64,000 bases of DNA, from assembly GCF_000696305.2 (NCBI RefSeq), contig NZ_AOMT01000005.1:248001-312000 (forward strand), given 5' to 3'. The position numbers were made by a program, and so were the translations under genes. The DNA is from Moraxella bovoculi 237. GTDB taxonomy: Bacteria > Pseudomonadota > Gammaproteobacteria > Pseudomonadales > Moraxellaceae. The notes beneath the pieces are model-generated. The model ran no database searches, was not told the DNA's origin, and saw nothing but the letters and a program-made list of their open reading frames with translations. Positions 34,270-42,059 of this stretch are shown piece after piece (positions within the stretch are counted from its first letter, which is position 1; every line of letters starts with the position of its first letter).

Positions 34270-36957
34270 ATGACCGATAGCGTAACCCCCGTTGGGATTG
34301 TTGATGAATTAAAGCAGTCCTACCTTGACTATGCGATGAGCGTCATCGTCTCTCGTGCCTTGCCTGATGTGCGAGACGGCTTAAAGCCTGTTCACCGCCG
34401 TGTGATGTACGCCATGCACGAGCTGTCCAATGATTATAACAAACCCTACAAAAAATCTGCCCGTGTCGTGGGCGATGTTATCGGTAAATATCACCCCCAC
34501 GGCGACACTGCCGTGTATGATGCCATTGTGCGTCTTGCCCAGCCGTTTTCTATGCGGTATATGATGGTGGACGGACAAGGTAACTTCGGTTCGGTGGACG
34601 GCGACCCGCCTGCCGCCATGCGTTATACCGAAGTGCGTATGCAAAAACTCACGCATCAAATGCTTGCCGACCTTGACAAAGACACGGTGGACTGGGAGGA
34701 TAACTATGACGGCTCCGAAAAAATGCCGTCTGTGCTACCTGCCCGTGTGCCAAACCTGCTTGTCAATGGAGCAACGGGCATTGCGGTGGGTATGGCGACC
34801 AACATGGCACCGCATAACCTAACCGAAGTTGTGAACGCTTGTCTTGCCTATGCCGACAATCCACAGATTGATGGCGATGAGCTGGCAAGCCACATCAGCG
34901 GACCTGATTTCCCCACAGGTGGTATCATCTATGGGCGAAGTGGCATTTTTGACGCTTATCGCACAGGTAAGGGGCGACTGCACATTCGTGGGCGTTATGT
35001 TATTGAAAATATGGAAGGGGCAAGTAAAGACCGTGAACGCATTGTCTTTACTGAGATTCCTTATCAAGTCAATAAAGCCAAACTCATTGAGCAAATCGCC
35101 CAACTTGTCAATGACAAAAAATTAGACGGTATCACAGGCGTGCGTGATGAGTCTGACAAAGAGGGTATGCGGATTGCCATTGACCTAAGACGTGGCGAAA
35201 ATGCCGAAGTGGTGGTAAATAATCTATTTTTGCAAACACCCTTAGAGTCCAGTTTTAGTATTAACATGGTTGCTCTTGACAACGGACAGCCACGCCTTAT
35301 GACCTTGCATGACTTGATTGCCAGCTTTATCCGTCATCGTCAAGAAGTCGTTACACGCCGTACCATTTTTGAGCTGAATAAAGCCAAAGCTCGTGGACAT
35401 TTGCTAGAGGGTTTGACCATTGCCCTTGCTAACATTGATGACATCATTGAGACCATTAAAAAGTCCGCCAACCGTGCCGAGGCTCGTGAGAACCTGCTTG
35501 GGCGTATCTGGCAGGCGGGCAATGTGGTTGTCATGCTAAAAAATGCAGGGGCAACGTCTATCCGCCCCGACATTATAGAGGGCGAGGATTTAAACGCCCC
35601 GTTTGGGCTTATCAATGACGACAAAGAATACCGCCTATCACCCGACCAAGTAAACGCCATTTTGGATATGCAGTTGCATCGCTTGACAGGTTTGGAGCAG
35701 GATAAATTGTCCAAAGAATACCAAGAGATTTTGGGCGAGATTGCACGCTTACAGATGATTTTGGCGGATTTTGATAAGCTCATGGGCGTGATTAAGGCGG
35801 AGCTTATCCAGATTCGTGATGATTTTGGCGATGAGCGTAAGACCGATATTGTGGACGCACGAGCTGATTTTAGCCGCGAAGATTTAATCCCAGAGCAGAC
35901 GGTGGTCATGACCGTGTCGCATACAGGCTATGCCAAAACCCAAGCGGTGAGCGACTACCAAGCCCAAAAACGTGGCGGAAAAGGCAAATCAGCGACCGCC
36001 ATGAAAGAAGATGACGTGATTGAGCATTTATTAGTTACCAGTACGCATGCCCATATTTTGTGCTTTACCAATACAGGGCGAGTGTTTGGCTTGCGTGGCT
36101 TTGAAGTGCCGATTGCGTCTCGTGGCTCAAAGGGCAGACCGCTTGTCAATCTTATCAACATTGACCCAAGCGAGAGCGTAACCGCCATTTTGCCCGTGGA
36201 GAGTCTGGCTGATGACGGTAAATTTGTGTTTTTTGCCACGGCAAGCGGTACGGTCAAGCGTGTGGCATTGTCGCAATTTGCCAATTTGCGTGCCAACGGA
36301 CTAAGAGCCATTGACCTTGTGGATGGCGATACCTTGATTGGCGTGGCGATTACGGACGGTGAGCAACAGATTATGCTGTTCTCCAACGAAGGCAAAGCCA
36401 TTCGATTTAAAGAATCCGCCATTCGTGCCATGGGACGTACTGCCAAGGGCGTGCGTGGTATCCGTGTCAATCTGCTCGCCAGTCTCGGCTTGGACGATGA
36501 TGAGCCGACCGATGATGATACCGATGATAGTGATAATGACAGCGTAGTGTCGGTCAGTCGCGTGGTGTCGCTCGTGGTTGCCCCACAGGCAGGCGAGATT
36601 TTGACAGCGTGCGAAAACGGCTACGGCAAACGCACTCCGATTGACGACTATCCGACCAAAGGACGTGGCGGTCAAGGCGTGATTGCCATTAAGACGTCAG
36701 AGCGTAACGGTCAGCTTGTCAAAGCGGTGGCGGTAACAGGCGATGAAGACGTGATTTTAATCTCCGATAAAGGCACGCTTGTCCGCACACCTGTCGCTCA
36801 AATTGCAACCGCAGGACGTAACGCCCAAGGGGTCAAGCTCATTCGCATTGGCGAGAGCGAAACGCTGGTGGGGCTTGCCTGTGTGGAACATGAAGAGCCA
36901 AGCGATGATGACAGCGAACATGGCGAGGTGATAGAAGCGAGCCAAGATGGCGAATGA
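34270..36957 (+). CDS. gyrA: DNA gyrase subunit A
   Basis: Breakage-reunion subunit of gyrase. The 895-residue protein shows the catalytic Tyr119 (MRYTEVRM), the quinolone-resistance region [18 protein letters not shown] with Thr80 and Asp84 (E. coli Ser83 and Asp87), and the GyrA box QKRGGKG in the C-terminal wrapping domain. Between two blades of that domain is an acidic insert of about 20 Asp/Glu/Ser/Thr residues (near residues 740-765), and the protein ends in an acidic tail. A -10-like TAAAAT is at 34229-34234. Thr80 is the wild-type form reported for M. catarrhalis, so I do not read it as resistance. Confidence 0.98.
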   Translation: MTDSVTPVGIVDELKQSYLDYAMSVIVSRALPDVRDGLKPVHRRVMYAMHELSNDYNKPYKKSARVVGDVIGKYHPHGDTAVYDAIVRLAQPFSMRYMMVDGQGNFGSVDGDPPAAMRYTEVRMQKLTHQMLADLDKDTVDWEDNYDGSEKMPSVLPARVPNLLVNGATGIAVGMATNMAPHNLTEVVNACLAYADNPQIDGDELASHISGPDFPTGGIIYGRSGIFDAYRTGKGRLHIRGRYVIENMEGASKDRERIVFTEIPYQVNKAKLIEQIAQLVNDKKLDGITGVRDESDKEGMRIAIDLRRGENAEVVVNNLFLQTPLESSFSINMVALDNGQPRLMTLHDLIASFIRHRQEVVTRRTIFELNKAKARGHLLEGLTIALANIDDIIETIKKSANRAEARENLLGRIWQAGNVVVMLKNAGATSIRPDIIEGEDLNAPFGLINDDKEYRLSPDQVNAILDMQLHRLTGLEQDKLSKEYQEILGEIARLQMILADFDKLMGVIKAELIQIRDDFGDERKTDIVDARADFSREDLIPEQTVVMTVSHTGYAKTQAVSDYQAQKRGGKGKSATAMKEDDVIEHLLVTSTHAHILCFTNTGRVFGLRGFEVPIASRGSKGRPLVNLINIDPSESVTAILPVESLADDGKFVFFATASGTVKRVALSQFANLRANGLRAIDLVDGDTLIGVAITDGEQQIMLFSNEGKAIRFKESAIRAMGRTAKGVRGIRVNLLASLGLDDDEPTDDDTDDSDNDSVVSVSRVVSLVVAPQAGEILTACENGYGKRTPIDDYPTKGRGGQGVIAIKTSERNGQLVKAVAVTGDEDVILISDKGTLVRTPVAQIATAGRNAQGVKLIRIGESETLVGLACVEHEEPSDDDSEHGEVIEASQDGE

Positions 36958-36958
36958 T

Positions 36959-36988
36959 AAAAAAGGCGGATTGATGTCCGCCTTTTTG
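36959..36988 (+). terminator. Terminator after gyrA
   Basis: AAAAGGCGGA (36961-36970) pairs with TCCGCCTTTT (36977-36986), followed by TTGTTT. It begins right at the gyrA stop. Confidence 0.9.
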
Positions 36989-37109
36989 TTTGGGGGTATT
37001 ATTTTTTTGACTTAACCCACCATCTTATTTTTTAGAAAAAAACAGGATAGTATTTTTTGGTATTTTGTTTTTATAATGACGACAAAATAGCAAACCGTTA
37101 AGAGATGAC

Positions 37110-37838
37110 ATGAATTTTAGTGATTATATTGTTTATGTAGATGAAAGTGGCGACCATAATTTGGATAACATCAATTCAAAATACCCTATTTTTGTTTTGG
37201 CATTTTGTATTTTTAATAAAAGATATTATAACAATCATACTGTTAAAGAGATTCAAAACCTAAAATTTAATTATTTTGGGCATGACATGATTATTTTACA
37301 TGAGCGAGACATTCTAAAACGTAAGGGGGTGTTTAATCAGCCCAATGAGACACACCAAGCATTTTTAAATGATATTAGTGAATTGATGAAAAATAATAAA
37401 TTTGTTGTCATCGCTTGCGTTATTCGCAAAGATGAACTGCCCAAAGCCGATACTGCGGACAATCCTTATCATTTGGCAATGTCAATGGGGCTTGAACGCT
37501 TGAATGATTTTTTGGATGAAAAAAGACAGCAAGATAACCAAACTTTTGTGGTATTTGAGCAACGTGGATTGAATGAAGATAAATTGTTAAAAGCTGAATT
37601 TGAGCGTGTTTGCCAAGATAAATGCTATCCATTTCAACTGATTTTGGCATCAAAATATGCCAATTCATCGGGTATGCAACTGGCGGATTTAATCGCACGA
37701 CCCATTGGTAACCATGTATTAAGACCTGATCAGACTAACAGAGCCTTTGATATTATTAAACATAAATTTTATTGTAAGCATGGAGCAAGCAATACAGGGC
37801 ATAATTATGAAGATTTGGGATTGAGAGTTTATCCCTAA
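37110..37838 (+). CDS. DUF3800 domain protein
   Basis: A 242-residue protein with the DUF3800 signature: N-terminal YVDESGDHNL (acidic residues at about 10-13), a central FVVFEQRGLNEDKLL, and the C-terminal GMQLADLIARPI with a conserved Gln-Leu-Ala-Asp. The family is thought to have an RNase H-like fold and is frequent in accessory islands; its function is not established. The gene uses AT-rich codons (Lys AAA, Asn AAT) unlike gyrA next to it, stands alone, and is followed by an unusual repeat-rich gap. These points suggest it may be acquired. TATAAT at 37072-37077 is a likely -10. Confidence 0.85.
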   Translation: MNFSDYIVYVDESGDHNLDNINSKYPIFVLAFCIFNKRYYNNHTVKEIQNLKFNYFGHDMIILHERDILKRKGVFNQPNETHQAFLNDISELMKNNKFVVIACVIRKDELPKADTADNPYHLAMSMGLERLNDFLDEKRQQDNQTFVVFEQRGLNEDKLLKAEFERVCQDKCYPFQLILASKYANSSGMQLADLIARPIGNHVLRPDQTNRAFDIIKHKFYCKHGASNTGHNYEDLGLRVYP

Positions 37839-37840
37839 AA

Positions 37841-37870
37841 CAAAAGCCCCAAATTTCTTTGGAGCTTTTG
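37841..37870 (+). terminator. Weak hairpin after the DUF3800 gene
   Basis: CAAAAGCCCC pairs with GGAGCTTTTG with one mismatch around a ten-base loop. There is no T run after it, so termination would be weak. Confidence 0.4.
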
Positions 37871-38019
37871 CCGACTAGGAATTACGCTTACGCTACCCTG
37901 TCCATGGTTATATCTTATCCTTATTTGTGCATAAGGTCAATGAAAATTGCAAAAAAATGTGCATAAAATTGTAAAAATATTTACATAAAATTAAAACGCG
38001 CGTTGAACTAGCTTCATAG

Positions 38020-38090
38020 GGTACGTCCCACGCACCTTTTGAATAAAAAAATCTTATTGGTGCGTATTACGCACCTTGCCACCAATAAGA
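38020..38090. repeat. Paired GGTRCGT-N3-ACGCACC palindromes inside a larger inverted repeat
   Basis: Copy A (38020-38036) reads GGTACGT-CCC-ACGCACC and copy B (38059-38075) GGTGCGT-ATT-ACGCACC. Copy B lies within a longer hairpin whose outer arms TCTTATTGGTG (38052-38062) and CACCAATAAGA (38080-38090) pair perfectly over 11 bases, sharing GGTG with the inner palindrome, so two alternative folds compete. The rest of 37871-38019 is AT-rich with a TGCATAA(A/G)-type word seen twice and no gene. It looks like a repeat or mobile-element remnant. Confidence 0.55.
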
Positions 38091-38111
38091 AATTTAATGC
38101 GGTTTTGTGGG

Positions 38112-38219
38112 AACAAACACAACACCCAAAAAATCATACCTTATCACCAACCAAATTGCAATTTACCCCCACAAATCCACTCAAAAACAAACGCCCAAAA
38201 CCAAAAAAATCTCAAACCT
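38112..38219 (+). promoter_or_regulatory. C/A-rich, G-poor tract upstream of mesX (candidate rut site)
   Basis: Only two G residues occur in these 108 bases, while C is frequent and spaced (CCCAAA, ACCCCCACAAATCC, CGCCCAAAACC). An RNA with this composition would be unstructured and fits the C-over-G bubble of Rho-utilisation sites. It lies 100 to 210 bases before mesX. Whether it is transcribed from an upstream promoter is not shown by the sequence. Confidence 0.4.
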
Positions 38220-38269
38220 GAATTTTTTTCAACTTTTTTTAAAAATATATCATTTTTCTTTATCACAAA

Positions 38270-38291
38270 AATGTGGTTTAATATACACATT
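38270..38291. promoter_or_regulatory. Inverted repeat over the mesX -10
   Basis: AATGTG-N10-CACATT surrounds the -10-like TAATAT (38279-38284), 28 bases before the mesX start. Such a site could be an operator for a methionine- or sulfur-responsive regulator. No -35 is evident. Confidence 0.35.
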
Positions 38292-38318
38292 CCAAAAACA
38301 ACCCCGCAAGGTGAAAAA

Positions 38319-39296
38319 ATGACCACACAATTTCAATGCCGAGTGCATGCCCAGCGTTTTGATGAAAACTATGAGCCAGCCAGTAGCACTCGTTTGACCA
38401 CCAACTTTGCTAACCTAGCTCGTGGCGAAAACCGCAAACAAAACCTACAAAACGCCATTAGAATGATTAACAACCGTTTTAACGATTTGGCGACTTGGGA
38501 CAACCCAACCAACGACCGCTATTCGGTGCTGATTGACATTGTGTCCATTGACATTGACGTGTCAGGCAAGGGCGAATTTTTCTCAGGATTGGAGTGGCTA
38601 AAAACGTCTGTACTTGACCACAAAACAGGCAAAACCATTGATGGTATCATCGGCAACAGCTTTTCATCGTTTGTCCGTGATTATGATTTTAGCGTGCTAC
38701 TTCGTGAGTACAACAAGGATAAGCCTGAATTTAGTGTGCCAGAAGGCTATGGCGATTTGCATGGCAAATTGTTCAAATTTATGGTTGCGTCCGAAGAGTA
38801 CAAAGCCCAATCCAAAAAACCGCCTGTACTGTGCCTTAGTGTTGCGACCACTCGCACCTACCACAGAACGACCAATACGCACCCGATTTTGGGCGTGGAA
38901 TATGTACAAAACGACTATTCATTGACCGATGAATATTTTGCCAAAATGGGCTTAAAAGTGCGTTACTTCATGCCACCAAAATCGGTTGCTCCGTATGCGT
39001 TTTATTTTGATGAAAATGCTGATTTGTTGAACGATTACACTAACTTAGAGCTCATCAGCACCATTGCGACCATGGAAGCGTTCCAGCGTATCTATCGCCC
39101 AGAGATTTATAGTGCCAATTCGGTGGCGGGGCAAGTGTACAAGGGCAGTCTAACTTATGAAGACTATGCCGTGCCGAAAGTGGATTATGACCGTGTGGAG
39201 CGTAACGATTTGGCGGTAAAACAAGGCAAACTTGCCGAAGAGCAATTTATTAAGCCGTATAAAGAGATTTTGGACGCTTGGCTTGCCGAAAAATAA
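38319..39296 (+). CDS. mesX: MesX (DUF1852), accessory protein of folate-independent methionine synthase
   Basis: A 325-residue DUF1852 protein. Price and co-workers named this family MesX after showing that the MesD methionine synthase needs it and oxygen. I start it at ATG 38319, with AAGGTGAAA upstream; the frame is open back to 38076 but that part is G-poor non-coding-like sequence. Visible features are the N-terminal QFQCRVHAQRFDENYEPASSTRLTTNFANLARG segment, NAIRMINNRFN, and a long conserved soluble body with no signal peptide or membrane segment. No known catalytic motif is evident. mesD follows after 84 bases and a hairpin. Confidence 0.9.
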   Translation: MTTQFQCRVHAQRFDENYEPASSTRLTTNFANLARGENRKQNLQNAIRMINNRFNDLATWDNPTNDRYSVLIDIVSIDIDVSGKGEFFSGLEWLKTSVLDHKTGKTIDGIIGNSFSSFVRDYDFSVLLREYNKDKPEFSVPEGYGDLHGKLFKFMVASEEYKAQSKKPPVLCLSVATTRTYHRTTNTHPILGVEYVQNDYSLTDEYFAKMGLKVRYFMPPKSVAPYAFYFDENADLLNDYTNLELISTIATMEAFQRIYRPEIYSANSVAGQVYKGSLTYEDYAVPKVDYDRVERNDLAVKQGKLAEEQFIKPYKEILDAWLAEK

Positions 39297-39308
39297 AAGA
39301 TGAATTTC

Positions 39309-39347
39309 AATCAACCGATTTAATTGTCGGTTGATTTGAATTTTTTT
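39309..39347 (+). terminator. Hairpin with T run between mesX and mesD
   Basis: AATCAACCGA (39309-39318) pairs perfectly with TCGGTTGATT (39327-39336), followed by TGAA and seven T. It looks like an intrinsic terminator or attenuator. TATAAT at 39350-39355 right after it is a likely mesD -10, so mesD may have its own promoter. Confidence 0.75.
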
Positions 39348-39380
39348 GGTATAATGCAAATTTTAATTTAGGAAAATACA

Positions 39381-40415
39381 ATGAGCAAAATTTTACTTCC
39401 CACTTCCACCGCAGGCAGTCTGCCAAAACCATCTTGGCTTGCCGAACCCGAAAAACTGTGGTCAGAATGGAAATTTGAAGGCGATGAGCTACGCCAAGCC
39501 AAGCAAGACGCCCTTTTGATATCGCTTGCCGAGCAGTCCAGAGCGGGCATTGACATTGTCAGTGACGGTGAGCAGACTCGTCAGCACTTTGTAACCACGT
39601 TTATTGAGCATTTGGACGGTGTGGATTTTAACAAGCGTGAAACCGTCCGCATTCGTAACCGCTACGATGCGTCTGTCCCTAGCGTGGTAGGCGATGTGTC
39701 TCGCCCAGAATCAGTGTTTGTGGACGATGCCAAATTTTTGCGTCAGCATACCGACAAGCTCATCAAATGGGCTCTGCCTGGTCCGATGACGATGATTGAT
39801 ACCTTGTATGATGGGCATTATAAGAGCCGTGAGAAGCTCGCGTGGGAATTTGCCAAAATCCTAAATGAAGAAGCAAAAGAGCTAGAAGCGGCAGGCGTGG
39901 ATATTATTCAGTTTGATGAGCCTGCGTTTAATGTGTTTTTTGATGAACTAAACGATTGGGGCGTGGCAACTTTGGAGCGTGCCATCTCCGGGTTAAAATG
40001 CCAAACAGCGGTACATATCTGCTACGGCTATGGCATTAAGGCGAACACCGATTGGAAGCAAACGCTTGGCAACGAATGGCGACAATATGAAGAGAGCTTC
40101 CCAAAACTGCAACAATCCAAAATTGACATCATCTCACTAGAATGCCAAAATTCTCGTGTGCCAATGGATTTGATTGAACTGATTCGTGGCAAAAAGGTCA
40201 TGGTTGGGGCGATTGACGTGGCGACCAATGAGATTGAAACACCTGAGCAAGTGGCGGATACGCTTCGCAAAGCCTTGCAATTTGTGGACGCCGATAAACT
40301 CTACCCAAGCACCAACTGCGGTATGGCTCCACTATCTCGTGCGGTTGCTCGTGGTAAGTTGCACGCTCTTAGCGAAGGGGCGAAAATTATCCGTAACGAG
40401 TTGACAGGTAAATAA
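39381..40415 (+). CDS. mesD: Folate-independent methionine synthase MesD (core-MetE type)
   Basis: Methylates homocysteine to methionine. The 344-residue protein corresponds to the C-terminal catalytic half of MetE and lacks the folate-binding N-terminal half, as in the MesD family. Zinc ligands are in place: His212 and Cys214 (AVHICYGYG), Glu254 (SLECQNSR) and Cys313 (STNCGMAPL). The homocysteine site elements STAGSLPKP at the start and QFDEPAF (residues 177-183) are present. The neighbour mesX and the flavin reductase fit the known oxygen-dependent system. The methyl donor is not known. Confidence 0.92.
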   Translation: MSKILLPTSTAGSLPKPSWLAEPEKLWSEWKFEGDELRQAKQDALLISLAEQSRAGIDIVSDGEQTRQHFVTTFIEHLDGVDFNKRETVRIRNRYDASVPSVVGDVSRPESVFVDDAKFLRQHTDKLIKWALPGPMTMIDTLYDGHYKSREKLAWEFAKILNEEAKELEAAGVDIIQFDEPAFNVFFDELNDWGVATLERAISGLKCQTAVHICYGYGIKANTDWKQTLGNEWRQYEESFPKLQQSKIDIISLECQNSRVPMDLIELIRGKKVMVGAIDVATNEIETPEQVADTLRKALQFVDADKLYPSTNCGMAPLSRAVARGKLHALSEGAKIIRNELTGK

Positions 40416-40431
40416 TCAGCCAAATCGAATG

Positions 40432-40464
40432 AATGTTGGGTTTTCTGTATGAAAATCCAACATT
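40432..40464 (+). terminator. Strong hairpin between mesD and the flavin reductase gene
   Basis: AATGTTGGGTTTTC pairs with GAAAATCCAACATT, a 14-bp stem with one G-T pair and a five-base loop. The tail is only weakly T-rich, so it may be a terminator or processing hairpin. Confidence 0.6.
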
Positions 40465-40495
40465 TGTATTTATAAAATAATTTAAGAAAATAACA

Positions 40496-40990
40496 ATGGT
40501 ATCAGTAACAGATTTTAAAGACGCAATGGCAAAACTCACTACCGCTGTTCATGTGATAACGACAGACGGTGTGGCAGGGCAACATGGTTTTACGGCATCG
40601 GCAGTATGTAGCGTGACCGACACGCCCCCAACCTTGCTTGTGTGTATGAATACAAACATCGGATTTTATGACAATTTTGTCAAAAATGGCGTGCTTATGG
40701 TCAATACCTTGACCGCTGAGCAGTCGCACTTATCTAATGCGTTCGCATCACGGCTAAATTCTGATGAGCGTTTTGAACACGGCACTTGGGAGAGACTTGC
40801 CACAGGTTCGCCAATGCTAACTGATGCCTTGATGAGCTTTGATTGCAAGATTGGCGAGATTAAAGAAGTTGGCACACATGGGGTCTTTATCTGTGAGATT
40901 ATCGCCATTCGTCAAGGCGACAGCGATAAGGCATTGACCTATTTTAACCGTAATTATCACAAAACCGATGAAGGCACGGCATTGGCATAA
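40496..40990 (+). CDS. Flavin reductase family protein (HpaC/RutF-like)
   Basis: A 164-residue FMN-binding split-barrel protein that would reduce FMN or FAD with NAD(P)H and supply it to a partner oxygenase. The family pattern is clear: AMAKLTTAVHVITTDG, GFTASAVCSVTDTPPTLLVCMN, FVKNGVLMVNTLTAEQ, LTDALMSFDCKIGEIKEVGTHGVFICEI, and LTYFNRNYH at the end. It follows mesD by 80 bases. Given that MesD/MesX needs oxygen, this reductase may provide reduced flavin to MesX, but that is inference from position. Confidence 0.88.
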   Translation: MVSVTDFKDAMAKLTTAVHVITTDGVAGQHGFTASAVCSVTDTPPTLLVCMNTNIGFYDNFVKNGVLMVNTLTAEQSHLSNAFASRLNSDERFEHGTWERLATGSPMLTDALMSFDCKIGEIKEVGTHGVFICEIIAIRQGDSDKALTYFNRNYHKTDEGTALA

Positions 40991-41127
40991 GATGACTGGG
41001 CGAAAAGCATAAAGCATGACGTGAGTTGTAATCTTTTTGTTTTGGTGGGCTGATAAATTTATCGCAAAAGCTAACATTTTTTAATAATCGGCATTATAAT
41101 AATCCAATCTCCACAACAGGAAATCCT

Positions 41128-41796
41128 ATGCTAACTCTTCATCATCTCAATCAATCTCGCTCATTTCGCATCTTGTGGCTGTTGTGTGAACTAAACACCT
41201 TATACGGCACGCACTTTAAAGTCATCAAACACAACCGTACAAAAAGCCACCTTGCTCCAAAAGAGCTAACCGACATTCACCCCATGGGCAAAGCTCCGAT
41301 TTTGGTAGATGAAACTCATGGGCGGACGCTTGCCGAGTCAGGCTTTATTATTGAATATCTGCTACGATACTATGATACGGACGGCAAATTATCGCCCACC
41401 GATGAGACGTGGGAAGATTATGCGTTTTGGTTACATTTTGCTGAAAGCTCCATGATGCCACCGCTTGTCATGCGACTAATTATGTCAAAAGTCGCCACCA
41501 AATCGCCCTTATTGGTGCGTCCAATTGCCAAAAAGATTGCCGATAAGGTGGAGGGTTTGGTGATTAATGATAATGTCGCCCAAAGTTTCGGGTTATTAAA
41601 TGCCCATCTATCGGATAAAGACTGGATAGCAGGTGACTTTACAGGAGCGGACGTACAGGCGTATTTTGCGGTCAAGGCATTACAAAGCCGTGGCGGACTT
41701 GGCAGTTGGGATAATTTAAAGGCGTGGCTTATCCGCTGTGAAAATCGTACTGCTTATAAGCAAGCGGTGGAGCAGGGTGGTAAAATTTTTGAATAA
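41128..41796 (+). CDS. Glutathione S-transferase family protein
   Basis: A 222-residue GST. The thioredoxin-like N-terminal domain reads TLHHLNQSRSFRILWLLCELN with a Ser/Tyr-type active region, then NPMGKAPIL equivalent HPMGKAPILVDE with the cis-Pro, and LAESGFIIEYLLRYY. The all-alpha C-terminal domain follows, with IAGDFTGADVQAYFAV. It resembles bacterial GSTs near yeast Gtt1. ACAGGAAA precedes the ATG. Substrate unknown. Confidence 0.9.
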   Translation: MLTLHHLNQSRSFRILWLLCELNTLYGTHFKVIKHNRTKSHLAPKELTDIHPMGKAPILVDETHGRTLAESGFIIEYLLRYYDTDGKLSPTDETWEDYAFWLHFAESSMMPPLVMRLIMSKVATKSPLLVRPIAKKIADKVEGLVINDNVAQSFGLLNAHLSDKDWIAGDFTGADVQAYFAVKALQSRGGLGSWDNLKAWLIRCENRTAYKQAVEQGGKIFE

Positions 41797-41803
41797 TGGA
41801 TTG

Positions 41804-42004
41804 ATGATGAATCAGCCTAATAAACCAGAAATCATGAATAATATTGGCATTAAGATATTGGTTGCGGCGCTTTGTGCTATTAGCTTCGTGGCAGGCATGT
41901 ATGCCCATAAGTCACGTCAGATTAACGCTTGTCAAGCGATCGGTGGCGAACTGACAGAGCATGGCAGTGCGGTGTTATGTCATATGAGTGAGCATCAGAA
42001 GTGA
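41804..42004 (+). CDS. Small single-pass membrane protein (66 aa)
   Basis: No family recognised. Starting at the ATGATG at 41804-41809 (eight bases after the GST stop) gives about 66 residues: a hydrophilic head, one membrane segment (about 16-34), and a short outward tail with two Cys (ACQAIGGELTEHGSAVLCHMSEH). The open frame extends upstream inside the GST gene, which I discount. The spaced Cys pair could form a disulfide in the periplasm. It ends 55 bases before the convergent dnaG stop. Confidence 0.6.
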   Translation: MMNQPNKPEIMNNIGIKILVAALCAISFVAGMYAHKSRQINACQAIGGELTEHGSAVLCHMSEHQK

Positions 42005-42059
42005 TGCATGATGGCGTGGTAGATTAGCCATCTTTAATAGCCATCTGATTGGGCTACTG

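Noticed and set aside
36900-36960. Thr80 in GyrA read as a quinolone-resistance change
   Set aside because: Thr at this position is the known wild type in M. catarrhalis; coordinates given are for the end of the gene, the codon itself is at 34507-34509.
38039-38221. 60-codon plus-strand ORF upstream of mesX
   Set aside because: Composition is dominated by the G-poor tract (Lys/Thr/Pro/Asn only at the end), no ribosome-binding site, overlaps the palindromes.
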